DNA from: Pirellulales bacterium
Lineage (GTDB): Bacteria; Planctomycetota; Planctomycetia; Pirellulales; JACPPG01
Assembly: GCA_036490175.1 (NCBI GenBank)
Contig: DASXEJ010000153.1
Coordinates: forward strand, 31,513 to 95,512
Length of the DNA: 64,000 nt
Reading direction: 5' to 3'
Part shown: piece after piece, positions 32,321 through 41,471 of the stretch
Layout of the letters: each line of letters opens with the position of its first letter
How positions within the stretch are numbered: the stretch's first letter is position 1
The notes under the pieces: generated by a model
The model's input: the letters and a program-made list of their open reading frames with translations, nothing else
The model's database searches: none
Told to the model about the DNA's origin: nothing
Program-made: the position numbers and the translations under genes

Positions 32321-34726
32321 TTACGAGCGGGGATTCGCTTCGCGGGTTGCTGTCGGTTCCACCGTAATTCCGTGCGTAAAGAACCGTCCCATCGGGCCTG
32401 CCAGGATGGCCGGCATCAGCACCAGGTCTGCGAACAGGCCCCAAGCCAATAGCAGCAGCATTAGCAGGCCGAACATCCGCGTGGGGACGAAGGAGCTAAA
32501 GCCAAACATGGCCAGCCCCAGCCCTACGATGATCGAGCTTTGGGCCATGGCGACCGCGGCGTTGCGATAGGCGTACACGGCCGCCGTCTTGTGATCGTAG
32601 CCTTTGGCAATGCCGAAGCGAAACCAGGTTATGTAGTGGGCCGCGTCGTCGACCGAAACTCCCATCGCGACGCTGGCAGTCATCATGGTGCCGATATCGA
32701 CGATCGTGCCCGTGTATCCGAGCAGGCCAAATACAAGCGCCATAGGCCAGACATTGGGAAACATCACCAGCACTCCGGCGGCTGGGCTGCGATAGACCAC
32801 GGCCATCATCGCGGCCATGATCACAAAGGCCATGAAAAAGCTCTCGACCAGTCCCTCTAAAAGCGCACGCTCGGCCTTGTACACGACCGGAGTCACTCCG
32901 GTGACCACCGTCGAAATGCCTGTGACCCCTTTGTCTTGCTCGGCCGCGAGGAACGGCTGGATCTCTTTCTCGATAACGCGGACGAACTGTCCGTAATCGA
33001 TGTCGCCGGTCCCCAGTAGCCGCAGGCTGATCCGCCACAGGTCGTCGTCCTTGCCATCGGCCGCGTCGTGGCTGAGATAGTCTCCTAACTCGAACTCGCG
33101 ACGATGTTCCTCTAATTGCTTGTTGAGCACGTCGCGGCGGACAAAACCGGGATTGCGGACCAACAGCCTGCCGAACGCTCCGCCGGCCTGCCGCTCGGGA
33201 CGCGCCGTCTTTACCGGCGGCAAGGGGGGGGTGAAGGTGGCTGCCGACATTCCACTCGTTACTTCAGGAAGCGCCTGCAAATGCTTCTGAATGCGATCGA
33301 CCAACTCCAACCGTTCGAGGAAAGTTAAATGGTTCGTGTGGTTGTCGAAAACCAGCACGACCTCGGTGGGGACCAACCCCCCCAGCCGACTTTCGAGCCA
33401 GGCGTAATCCTTTACCACTTGGGCGTCCGGCGAGAACAGGTTAGCAATACTGACCGAAGTCTTGATCCACCAGGCTCCCACGCCAAAGCCGAAAAGCGTC
33501 ACTAGAAATGCAAGGCAGACCAGGGCATTGTGATGCACGATCCACCAGCCCAGACGCAATCCCACGCGATTCACGATCGACCGGTGGTTTGCTTCTTCCA
33601 ATGGATCCGCCGGCGGAGCAGGCGGAATGCGCGGCGGCCAAATTTGCAGCGCCGAAGGAATGCACAAGAATAACAGGGTAAGCGTCGCCACGACTCCCAA
33701 CGAAGCGTAGAAGCCAAACGAGCGAATCGGCACCAGCTCGCTGGAACAGAGCGACGCCAGGCCGATAGCGGTCGTGCCGGCCGAGAGTGTACAAGGCACC
33801 CAGGCGCGTCGTAACGCGCGGCCCGGAGCGCTGGCAACTCCCCCCTCGTGTACAGCGTTGCGGTAATAGTTAAGGATATGGATCGTCCCGGACAACGACG
33901 CCGTGTACACCACCGGCGGCATGGTGTACAGGATGGCATCCATCGTGCTGCCGGTAAAATAGACTGCCGCCAGCGCAATTCCGGCGCTATAGACAGCACA
34001 GAAAATAATCAGCGCTGTCAAATACAGTTGCCGCATGCACCAATAGGACAAGCCCAAGCCGACTATTGCCGACAAGAGCGCCAGCTTGCGGAGTGTCTTT
34101 TGCCCCTCGACGTCAATCGCCACATTGTCTACTGGCGGTCCGCCCAGGTAGATGTCATGGCGGGGTAGGCCAGTGGCCAGCTCGGCGGCTCGATACAACT
34201 CGTCTAAGGTCTGGTGCAGGTTCTTTTGTCCGCGCGCGCTGAGCGCGACGACAGCGCTGGTTTGCTCGTTATTCTTGCCAACCAGCAAGCCAGCCAGCCG
34301 CGACACGGCTTCGTCCCGCGACAGGTTGGAGGGGGGCTCGGTGAGCTTGCGCACCAACTCCGGACCGGTAAAGATGCCGGAAAAAAGCCCCGCGTCGATC
34401 GGACTAGTCTGCCCTTTCGAGGGGGGAACGATTAGCTGCGAGAATTTTTCCACGCGCGGGTCGGCGAGCGTAGCCCCCTCCCAGCTAACCAGCACCTGGG
34501 TCTCGTTTTCAAAGTGCTGCTGGAACCAATGGTAATCCTTCGTCTCCCGGAAGGTTTGCGGGAGCCAGTCCTTCACATCGTTGCGGTTGGTCTCGGCGGC
34601 CTTATTGGCGCCATAGACCAGCACCGGCAGCAGGGCGATTACCCCTAAGAGGATCGAACGGCTGTAACGCTCGTAAAAAGTCTGCTTCACAACCTGCCAA
34701 CGCAAAAAGAGGTGACGGCGCGACAA
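32321..34726 (-). CDS. RND superfamily / MMPL-type membrane transporter
   Basis: This 801-residue protein begins with TTG at 34726; a GTG at about 34690 is an alternative. It has one helix at residues 22-40 (SILLGVIALLPVLVYGANKA). A periplasmic loop (about 41-215) and a bundle of helices follow (LALLSAIVGLGLSYWCMRQL, ALIIFCAVYSAGIALAAVYF). A central helix at about 400 precedes a second loop, and a second bundle has FMAFVIMAAMMAVVYRSPAA. Acidic residues in TMTASVAMGVSVDDAAHYIT (near 720) fit the proton-relay region of RND proteins. The twofold pattern of one helix, large loop and five helices identifies an RND-type exporter (lipid, hopanoid or drug). No membrane fusion protein is adjacent. Confidence 0.85.
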   Translation of the reverse strand: MSRRHLFLRWQVVKQTFYERYSRSILLGVIALLPVLVYGANKAAETNRNDVKDWLPQTFRETKDYHWFQQHFENETQVLVSWEGATLADPRVEKFSQLIVPPSKGQTSPIDAGLFSGIFTGPELVRKLTEPPSNLSRDEAVSRLAGLLVGKNNEQTSAVVALSARGQKNLHQTLDELYRAAELATGLPRHDIYLGGPPVDNVAIDVEGQKTLRKLALLSAIVGLGLSYWCMRQLYLTALIIFCAVYSAGIALAAVYFTGSTMDAILYTMPPVVYTASLSGTIHILNYYRNAVHEGGVASAPGRALRRAWVPCTLSAGTTAIGLASLCSSELVPIRSFGFYASLGVVATLTLLFLCIPSALQIWPPRIPPAPPADPLEEANHRSIVNRVGLRLGWWIVHHNALVCLAFLVTLFGFGVGAWWIKTSVSIANLFSPDAQVVKDYAWLESRLGGLVPTEVVLVFDNHTNHLTFLERLELVDRIQKHLQALPEVTSGMSAATFTPPLPPVKTARPERQAGGAFGRLLVRNPGFVRRDVLNKQLEEHRREFELGDYLSHDAADGKDDDLWRISLRLLGTGDIDYGQFVRVIEKEIQPFLAAEQDKGVTGISTVVTGVTPVVYKAERALLEGLVESFFMAFVIMAAMMAVVYRSPAAGVLVMFPNVWPMALVFGLLGYTGTIVDIGTMMTASVAMGVSVDDAAHYITWFRFGIAKGYDHKTAAVYAYRNAAVAMAQSSIIVGLGLAMFGFSSFVPTRMFGLLMLLLLAWGLFADLVLMPAILAGPMGRFFTHGITVEPTATREANPRS

Positions 34727-34915
34727 GGCGAACTAGGACACAAACGATGCTTAGCTTGGACAGCTTAGGTTCGCGAGCCATTGCCCCGCGACCGCGCCTC
34801 GGCCGAGGGAATGCAAGATTGATGCCTGGCGCAGCTTATCAGATCACGCCTGGGGCGATAAACCCAATTTATCCCAGCGGTGGTTGTTGAACGGCCAGGC
34901 TGGCGATTGCGGATT

Positions 34916-36268
34916 CTACTCACCGAGCGTCGACCTGCGGCGCAGAATGTGGTGGTAATGTTGCGCAAAGCGGTGAGCTTCGTCGCGTACGTACTGTAGG
35001 AGGCGCAAAGCATACGAGTGCCGGCTAAGACGCAGCGGCTCGTCCGCCCCGTCGATATAGATTTCTTCCTCGCGTTTGGCCAGCGAAATCACCGTTGGAG
35101 GCCGAATGTCCAATTCCTTGAAGGCGGCCAATGCCGCATTGAGCTGGCCGCGGCCGCCATCAACCAACAACAGATCGGGGAAGACTGTCCCCTCGTCCTC
35201 CAATCGCTTGAACCGACGGGCCACAACTTCATGGATGCTGGCAAAGTCATCGATTCCTTCCACGCGCCGGATTTTGTAGCGCTTATAGCCTGGTTTGAAC
35301 GGCAGCCCATCAATGAACTGCACCAGGCTGGCCACGGTTTCGCCGCCGCCCAGGTGAGCGATATCGACCCCCTCGATGGTCCGCGGCGTTTCGGCCAATT
35401 TGAGCACTTTTTTCAGGCCGGATAGCCCTTTCTTGGGGTCGATGTAAAACACCTCGGGTTGGACGTGGGTGTCCAGCTCGCCGCGCCGATCGAGTGTTTC
35501 CAATGCGTAAATCTCGTCGCGCAAGCGGGCTGCCTTTTCGAATTTCAGCTCGGCCGCCGCGGCCCGCATTTCGGCATGCATCTCGGCCAACAGCGAGACC
35601 TTTTTGCCCTCCAGAAACATCCGTAGCCGGGCGATGTCGCGCCGGTATTCCTCTTTCGAGATCCGCATATTGCAAGGGGCCGTGCATTGCTGAATGCTGT
35701 GCAGCAAGCAGGGTCGGAACCAGCGCCACTTTTCGTCCCCTTCGTCGATGTCGAGGCTGCAGGTGCGAAATTTGAAGATCTTCTGCAGCACCTGGATCGC
35801 GCCCCGCAAACTGCCGGCACTAGCAAAGGGTCCGTAGAGTTTCGTCCCGCGCTCACTAGGCTCGCGTGTGAATTCCACGCGTGGGAAATCATCGCGAATG
35901 AAGATTTCCAGATAAGGAAAAGATTTGTCGTCCTTCAGATCGCGATTGAATTTAGGTTGGACGTCTTTGATCAGCCGCGACTCGATTAAGAGGGCGTCGA
36001 CTTCGCTGTCGGCCTCCAGGAAATCGATATCCGCAATCTCGCGCACCAGATCCGCCGTGCGAAGGTCGTCGGCCGCCGCCTTGAGAAAATAACTGCCAGC
36101 ACGTGATCGCAAATTGACCGCTTTGCCGACATAGATCACGACGCCGGCGGCATCCTTCATCAAATAAACGCCCGGCGTCTGTGGAAATTCCCGCACTTTA
36201 GCAGCCGCATGGGCGAAACCACCCGGCGGGCGGGGCTCGATCGGCACCTGATTTGCATCCATCGACAT
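34916..36268 (-). CDS. uvrC: UvrC-type excinuclease subunit, short form without the C-terminal HhH domain
   Basis: The protein has 450 residues; canonical UvrC has about 600. The N-terminal GIY-YIG nuclease is GVYLMKDAAGVVIYVGKAVN and LRSRAGSYF. The region after it includes LYGPFASAGSLRGAIQVLQK, Cys residues in CLLHSIQQCTAPCNM and a UVR-like motif (LKFEKAARLRDEIYALE, near 243). The RNase H-type C-terminal nuclease begins with EGVDIAHLGGGE (first Asp) and continues with PDLLLVDGGRGQLNAAL (second Asp) and RDEAHRFAQHYHHILRRR. The sequence then stops at STLGE, so the helix-hairpin-helix region of other UvrC proteins is absent. The downstream DNA shows no HhH motif in any frame. Nucleotide excision repair is expected. 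Confidence 0.88.
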   Translation of the reverse strand: MSMDANQVPIEPRPPGGFAHAAAKVREFPQTPGVYLMKDAAGVVIYVGKAVNLRSRAGSYFLKAAADDLRTADLVREIADIDFLEADSEVDALLIESRLIKDVQPKFNRDLKDDKSFPYLEIFIRDDFPRVEFTREPSERGTKLYGPFASAGSLRGAIQVLQKIFKFRTCSLDIDEGDEKWRWFRPCLLHSIQQCTAPCNMRISKEEYRRDIARLRMFLEGKKVSLLAEMHAEMRAAAAELKFEKAARLRDEIYALETLDRRGELDTHVQPEVFYIDPKKGLSGLKKVLKLAETPRTIEGVDIAHLGGGETVASLVQFIDGLPFKPGYKRYKIRRVEGIDDFASIHEVVARRFKRLEDEGTVFPDLLLVDGGRGQLNAALAAFKELDIRPPTVISLAKREEEIYIDGADEPLRLSRHSYALRLLQYVRDEAHRFAQHYHHILRRRSTLGE

Positions 36269-36568
36269 CGCAGTGAGTTTGGCGTCCGCCGATTCCGGAG
36301 GACGTTTAAATCCATAGGTGTATTGCGCGCCGCAACGTTTTGGAAATTCAAACCGTGCGCGCCGATTCGCGGCTTAACCTCCAATGCGTTGAATTATACC
36401 GCGTACGACTGTATGAGACGGCAAAACGCTTTGCGCGCTCTGTTTCTTCGTGCCCGCATATCGAAAATAGCTTTTCGCTTTGAACCCTGCTGGTTTCGCA
36501 AGCTGCTCAGTTTTGTGCGTGATGTCAGGCGATTTCCCCGGTATATTTGCTAATAGAGGGACTCGACT
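36269..36568. other. Intergenic region with divergent promoters for uvrC and the hemerythrin-like gene
   Basis: This 300-base region is relatively A/T-rich. On the minus strand a consensus TATAAT lies at 36393-36398, about 125 bases upstream of the uvrC start, without a good -35 box. On the plus strand a GAGGGA ribosome-binding site precedes the ATG at 36569. No gene or RNA was recognised. Confidence 0.35.
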
Positions 36569-37114
36569 ATGAGCCAATCAACTGACTTTTGTTGGGCCCG
36601 TGAAGACAATTTGCCGCGGTCCGCCCGTTCGCCGGTCGCACCGCAATCGGAGCATGCCATGGACCAGCGCGACATCGCCCAGCAAACCTTGCTAGAGCAA
36701 CGTCTGCTTACCAACATCACGCAGGCCATTCGCACCACGATCGCCTGGGAGCCGCGGGGAACCGACCAGGCGGGAAAGCTGCGCAGCCTGAGGTTCATTA
36801 CCGCCTCTCTGGAACGCCACCTCGACCACGTCATGGATCTGGAGGAGTACGACGGCTACATGTCGGCCGCGCTCGAGTGTAGTCCTAACCTGGCCGAGAA
36901 GATTCATGCGCTCAAGGAGGAACACGAGCATTTTCGCGATCGAGTGCATCGGCTCGTAGCGAAACTGGAGCGTATCGGCTCGGAAGACCGCACGAACTTG
37001 GAGCGGGTCTGCGTCGACATCGGCGACCTGTTGGGTCGGATTGACGAGCATAGCCGGCACGAGGCCGATCTGTTGCAAGAAGCCTTCTTGCGCGATGAAG
37101 GGGGCGAAGGCTGA
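36569..37114 (+). CDS. Hemerythrin-like domain protein
   Basis: This 181-residue helical cytoplasmic protein has His/Glu motifs typical of hemerythrin HHE domains: ITASLERHLDHVMDLEEYDG (around residues 77-96), ALKEEHEHFRDRVHRLVAKL, and GRIDEHSRHEADLLQEAFLR at the end. Several of these can supply ligands to a diiron site, which binds O2 or NO or senses iron or redox state. The N-terminal 50 residues are polar and unremarkable. A second hydrophilic helix, YMSAALECSPNLAEKIHALK, joins the two HHE motifs. RBS GAGGGA lies upstream. Context gives no further clue. Confidence 0.75.
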   Translation: MSQSTDFCWAREDNLPRSARSPVAPQSEHAMDQRDIAQQTLLEQRLLTNITQAIRTTIAWEPRGTDQAGKLRSLRFITASLERHLDHVMDLEEYDGYMSAALECSPNLAEKIHALKEEHEHFRDRVHRLVAKLERIGSEDRTNLERVCVDIGDLLGRIDEHSRHEADLLQEAFLRDEGGEG

Positions 37115-37299
37115 TTAGCCCTCGCCGGACTCGGCTTTCAGCGTCAAAAATCGGCCCCCCTCGTCCGGCAATCGCATATGGACTTGCGCCTCGGAACCGG
37201 GCTAAAATCAAGCACACTGCAGCGTGGTTGGCTGGGTGCTGATTGCGTCTGCGAACGTGGTCTTGTCTGCTCTCCCACTGTGCCGCGAGGAGCCGTTCG

Positions 37300-38625
37300 A
37301 TGCTAACTCTCTTCGGAAACGCGACGAGATTTTGTGACGGTATTAATCGACGCAGCTTTTTGCGGGTCGGTGCACTGGGCCTGGGAGGCTTAACGCTGGC
37401 GGACTTGCTGGCGCTACGTTCGCGATCTGAGGAGACCAACGTCCAGGCGAAGCGAAATGCGGCGGTCATCTTTGTGGAATTGGGTGGCGGACCGTCGCAC
37501 CTGGAGACCTATGATCCCAAGCCCAACGCGCCACGCGAATTTCGCGGACCGCTGGACTTCGCAGCAACTAACTTGCCTGGCGTCTATTTCAGTCAATACA
37601 TGCGCGAGCAGGCGCAACTTCTCGATAAACTCGCTGTGGTGCGTTCGATTCACCACGGCTCGAACAGTCACGACGCATCGAGCCATCTGACCCAAACGGG
37701 TTTTCTGAAGCGCAGCCAAAGAGCCGGTCTTAACGAGATGCCCTGCTTCGGTTCTGTGGCGGCGCGGGTGTGCGGGCCGAATGAACCTGGATTACCTGCC
37801 TATGTGGCGCTACCGCGCCTCATGCGCAATGGCGGCGCCGCCTACCTCGGCACGGCGCACAACCCCTTCGAGACAATCAACGACGCCGGTAAGCGGAATT
37901 TCTCGGTGCGTAACCTGACCCTCTCGACCGGACTCAACGCCGCGCGACTCGAGGACCGTCGCACGCTGCTGACGGCACTCGACGTGCAGCGCCAGATTGT
38001 CGACCTGGAAGGCTCATCCGAGGCCATCGATGATTTCACGCGGCAGGCACTCGAAATGGTCACCGGTCCACGGGCCCAAGCCGCCTTCGACATTTCGAAG
38101 GAACAGGATCGAGTTCGTGAGGAATACGGTCTGACCGACATCGGGCAGTCGCTGCTGCTGGCCCGTCGGCTGGTCGAAGCTGGAGTGACTTGCGTTACGG
38201 TGCGCTATCCCGGCTGGGACAATCACGTCAAGATTGCCCAGGCGATTGAACAGCGCGGCCCTCGCTACGATCAGGCCATGGCTGCTTTGGTTCGCGATAT
38301 CTACCAGCGTGGATTGGACCGCGACGTGCTCGTCGTGGCGATGGGCGAGTTTGGCCGCACACCGCGTGTGAACCGCAATGCAGGGCGCGACCACTGGGGC
38401 TCGCTGATGAGCGTGCTGCTAGCAGGCGGCGGTCTGAAAGCCGGAATCGTGGGCGCTTCGAACTCGAAGGGCGAAGTCCCTGTGGAATGTCCCTACGGTC
38501 CAGAAAACGTGCTGGCCATGGTATATCGACACTTGGGAATCGACCCCGAGCAAACGTTTGCCGATCTCGCCGGTCGCCCTCGTCACATCCTGGAAGAGCG
38601 GCGGTTGATCGCCGAACTCGTCTGA
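37300..38625 (+). CDS. DUF1501 domain protein with Tat leader, unpaired
   Basis: The protein has 441 residues. The ATG at 37300 has GAGGAG upstream and leads into a twin-arginine motif (INRRSFLRVGALGLGGLTLA, near residue 15). DUF1501 features are AAVIFVELGGGPSHLETYDP (Mg/Zn-type arylsulfatase-like strand with the Asp/Gly region), then LLDKLAVVRSIHHGSNSHDA. MGEFGRTPRVNRNAGRDHWG, with the metal-type D/H pair, follows. The fold resembles alkaline phosphatase/sulfatase. DUF1501 genes in planctomycetes usually follow a DUF1549/DUF1553 gene; here no such partner lies upstream, and the next gene is a small secreted protein. Confidence 0.87.
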   Translation: MLTLFGNATRFCDGINRRSFLRVGALGLGGLTLADLLALRSRSEETNVQAKRNAAVIFVELGGGPSHLETYDPKPNAPREFRGPLDFAATNLPGVYFSQYMREQAQLLDKLAVVRSIHHGSNSHDASSHLTQTGFLKRSQRAGLNEMPCFGSVAARVCGPNEPGLPAYVALPRLMRNGGAAYLGTAHNPFETINDAGKRNFSVRNLTLSTGLNAARLEDRRTLLTALDVQRQIVDLEGSSEAIDDFTRQALEMVTGPRAQAAFDISKEQDRVREEYGLTDIGQSLLLARRLVEAGVTCVTVRYPGWDNHVKIAQAIEQRGPRYDQAMAALVRDIYQRGLDRDVLVVAMGEFGRTPRVNRNAGRDHWGSLMSVLLAGGGLKAGIVGASNSKGEVPVECPYGPENVLAMVYRHLGIDPEQTFADLAGRPRHILEERRLIAELV

Positions 38626-38677
38626 GCCTGGCTCGCGTTGGGTTCATCAAGTCGGCCATCCGCAGAGGGAAATTGCC

Positions 38678-39199
38678 ATGAATATGTTACTGCCGCAGTG
38701 TTCGCGCGCCGTTGTAGTCGTGCTCGTTTGTCTGACGTCGGCCGCCGTGGCGCAGGATCCCAAGACATTTGCCGGTAACAAGCCGGAGACGATTCTTCCC
38801 AAGCCCGACGGGTCCTTGGTGCTGCCCGCAAGCAAGTGCGAAGTCTACGGCACGACGCTCCAGTACATGGCCGAGGATAAGGCCCTCGGTTGGTGGAACA
38901 CGGCCGATGACCGCGCCGTGTGGAAGCTGAGCGACGTCAAGCCGGGCGTTTACGAGGTGTGGTTCGAATGGTCGTGCGCAGATGAATCGGCCGGGAACAC
39001 ATTCCTGTTCGACGCCGGAGACGAAGAGCTCAAGGGGACGATTCCCTCGACCGGTTCGTGGCAAAAACACAAGAAGGCCAAGTTCGGCACAATCGACTTG
39101 CCGGCCGGTGACTATGGCGTCGAGCTGCGCGCCGGTGGGCCAATCAAGGAAGCCCTGGGAGACTTCCGCGAAGTGAAGCTGGTGCCGGCCAAGGACTGA
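38678..39199 (+). CDS. Small secreted protein with carbohydrate-binding-like beta domain
   Basis: The protein has 173 residues and a signal peptide (AVVVVLVCLTSAAVAQ, cut near residue 26). The mature part looks like a galactose-binding-type beta-sandwich as in CBM35/CBM6-like modules: GWWNTADDRAVWKLSDVKPG, YEVWFEWSCADESAGNTFLF, GDYGVELRAGGPIKEALGDF and a closing REVKLVPAKD. The W/Y-rich edges resemble ligand faces. No catalytic domain is attached. The ATG at 38678 has GAGGGA upstream. It lies 52 bp downstream of the DUF1501 gene on the same strand and may be co-transcribed with it. Function is inferred from fold resemblance only. Confidence 0.72.
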   Translation: MNMLLPQCSRAVVVVLVCLTSAAVAQDPKTFAGNKPETILPKPDGSLVLPASKCEVYGTTLQYMAEDKALGWWNTADDRAVWKLSDVKPGVYEVWFEWSCADESAGNTFLFDAGDEELKGTIPSTGSWQKHKKAKFGTIDLPAGDYGVELRAGGPIKEALGDFREVKLVPAKD

Positions 39200-39254
39200 C
39201 GGCTGCAAAAACTCGTGCTGTCACAGTGGCGGTTTGTCGCACCCAATGGCGCTT

Positions 39255-41249
39255 CTACATCTGCTCCACGATGTCGATCCCCAATAGCGCCAAACCTTGT
39301 TTCAGGGTTCGCGCTGTCAGATCGCACAGTAGCAGTCGGCTGCTGCGCAGGTCATCGCTGTCAGCCTTGAGCACGGGGCACTGATCGAAGAAGCTCGAGT
39401 AACGATTGGCCAGTTCGAACAGGTAAACCGTGAGCTGGTTCGGGCGATAGTCGACCAGCACAGCATCCAATGCCTCGGCGAATCGCAAGATTTCGACCCC
39501 CAAGGCTCGTTCGGCCGGCGTGCCGAGCAGGAAGGGCACGCGCCGGGCGCGCAGCGACTCGATGTCGATTCCTCCGCGGCGGAAAATGCTGCGCACGCGG
39601 GCATAGGCGTACTGCATGTACGTGGCTGTGTTCCCGTTCATGGCCAGCATTTTGTCGTAGCTAAAGGTGTAATCGCTCGTGCGATTTTGCGACAGATCGG
39701 CATACTTGAGCGCCGCGATGCCCACGGTCTGCGCGATCGAGCGGCGCGTGTCATCGGAAAGCTCGCGACCATCGGGCTTAGAGTCGTCGTTTTCGCAGAC
39801 GATTCGATAAGCCCGCTCGACGGCTTCGTCCAACAATCCCTCCAGTCCCACGGTATCGCCCGAGCGGGTTTTGAACGGACGGCCGTCATCCCCCAGCACG
39901 GTGCCGAAGCTGAGGTGCGCGAATTGGACTTTGTCGAAGCCCCATTTCTTGGCCGTGGCGAACAATTGCTCGAAGTGCAAGCTTTGGCGATGGTCGACCA
40001 CATACAGCATCGCATCGGGATTCCAGCGCTCGCGGCGATATTGGATCGTGGCCAGGTCCGTCGTGGCATACAAGAATGCGCCGTCCTTCTTCCGCACGAT
40101 CATCGGCGCGGGATTGTCGTCGCTGAAGACGCAAATGGCGCCGTCGCTTTCGCGAGCCAATCCTTGCTTTAGCAGGCTGTCGACAACGCCCTGCAGCCGG
40201 TCGTGGTAAAAGCTCTCGCCTAGCGTCTCGTCGAACGAGACGCCTAACCGGTCGTAAAGCCTCTGGATCGCGGCCATGCAGTCGGGCATGAACTGCCGCC
40301 ACAGCTCGAGGTTCTCGGCATCGCCCGAGTGCAGCTTGGCTGTCTCGGCCAGCACTGCCGTCTCGATGGGGGCATGCTGGGCTGCTAGTTTCGCGAGTGC
40401 TGCGTCCGAATCGACGGCCGTCAGGCGGCGACGCAAATCGGCCACCGCGGCATTGGCCTCGGTCAGTTCCGCATCGGCGCGGCGCAGCGTTTGGGCGGCC
40501 TTCTTGTCCGCCTTGGCGTCGCCGCTGGCGGGCGTCGCGCGGAGAGTTGCCAGGGTTTGCTCGGCTGCGCGAACGCGTTTCTCGAACTCCGGCAGCTTGC
40601 GCTGACCCTCGTGATAGTCGACCAGTTGAGTCACCAAGCGATACAGCCGTGCCAATTCATCGACGCGCGACCGCTGGCAGGCGGCCTCGTCGCGAAAGTG
40701 CTTGTAGCCGTAGATGATCATGCCGAACTGGGTGCCCCAATCGCCGATGTGGTTGTCGCCGATCGCGCGGTGGCCGAGAAACTTCAGCGTGCGGTAGATG
40801 CTGTCGCCAATGACGGTCGAACGGATATGCCCGACGTGCATCGGCTTGGCCACGTTGGGGGCCGAATAGTCGACAATGAACGTCCGCGGCGCGGTCACGG
40901 GCTCGATGGCCAGGCGAGTGTCTTCGGCGGCGCCACGCAATTGCATGGCCAGCCAATCCTCGCGGAGTGTCAAGTTGATAAAGCCTGGCCCCGCGATCTC
41001 GGCGGGCTGACAGATGTCGGCCACGTCGAGGTGCTTGACGATCTCGGCGGCGATGTCCCGGGGCGGACGTCCCAATAGCTTGCCGAGCGGCATCGCCATG
41101 TTGGCCTGGTAGTCGCCGAACTTGGCTTCCTGGCTGGGACGCACAAGATCGACCAGATCGGCAATCTTGAGCGCACCGTCCGGCTGGCTTGTCTCCAAAT
41201 GCGCGAGCGCGGTGGCGAACCGCTGTCGTAGCTGGCGGAGGATGTTCAT
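39255..41249 (-). CDS. argS: Arginyl-tRNA synthetase (ArgRS)
   Basis: This 664-residue enzyme charges tRNA-Arg with arginine. The N-terminal Add-1 domain (LRQLRQRFATALAHLETSQP, GDYQANMAMPLGKLLGRPPR) precedes the class I Rossmann fold: VDYSAPNVAKPMHVGHIRST with the HIGH-like HVGH, and GDWGTQFGMIIYGYKHF. The KMSKS region corresponds to FKTRSGDTVGLEGLLDEAVE. The C-terminal DALR helical bundle includes NGNTATYMQYAYARVRSIFR and the anticodon-binding end. Between about residues 195 and 290 it holds an unusual charged, helical insertion. E. coli ArgRS has 577 residues, so the insertion accounts for most of the difference. The ATG at 41249 was chosen as the family start. Confidence 0.95.
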   Translation of the reverse strand: MNILRQLRQRFATALAHLETSQPDGALKIADLVDLVRPSQEAKFGDYQANMAMPLGKLLGRPPRDIAAEIVKHLDVADICQPAEIAGPGFINLTLREDWLAMQLRGAAEDTRLAIEPVTAPRTFIVDYSAPNVAKPMHVGHIRSTVIGDSIYRTLKFLGHRAIGDNHIGDWGTQFGMIIYGYKHFRDEAACQRSRVDELARLYRLVTQLVDYHEGQRKLPEFEKRVRAAEQTLATLRATPASGDAKADKKAAQTLRRADAELTEANAAVADLRRRLTAVDSDAALAKLAAQHAPIETAVLAETAKLHSGDAENLELWRQFMPDCMAAIQRLYDRLGVSFDETLGESFYHDRLQGVVDSLLKQGLARESDGAICVFSDDNPAPMIVRKKDGAFLYATTDLATIQYRRERWNPDAMLYVVDHRQSLHFEQLFATAKKWGFDKVQFAHLSFGTVLGDDGRPFKTRSGDTVGLEGLLDEAVERAYRIVCENDDSKPDGRELSDDTRRSIAQTVGIAALKYADLSQNRTSDYTFSYDKMLAMNGNTATYMQYAYARVRSIFRRGGIDIESLRARRVPFLLGTPAERALGVEILRFAEALDAVLVDYRPNQLTVYLFELANRYSSFFDQCPVLKADSDDLRSSRLLLCDLTARTLKQGLALLGIDIVEQM

Positions 41250-41471
41250 TTTCCGAGAGACACCAAAGGGGACGTTTCGGCCATGTCGCGATGGCGGAGT
41301 TCTGCGGCTGTTCAGCGCGCAGCAAATGATCCGAGTCGACGAAAAACCGACACCAGGCAGACACCACGTGCGGGCGAAGGAACCATTGCACGCACTGCGA
41401 GCCAGTGTAACCAGATCGGCCAAAAGAGACAGGCGTGCCTGCTTAGCGTACTGACCTGAACGACCGCGAAT

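Noticed and set aside
34765..35013. Frame downstream of uvrC as the lost HhH domain
   Set aside because: Its translation is Arg/Ser/Thr-rich with no helix-hairpin-helix motif, so it does not restore UvrC.
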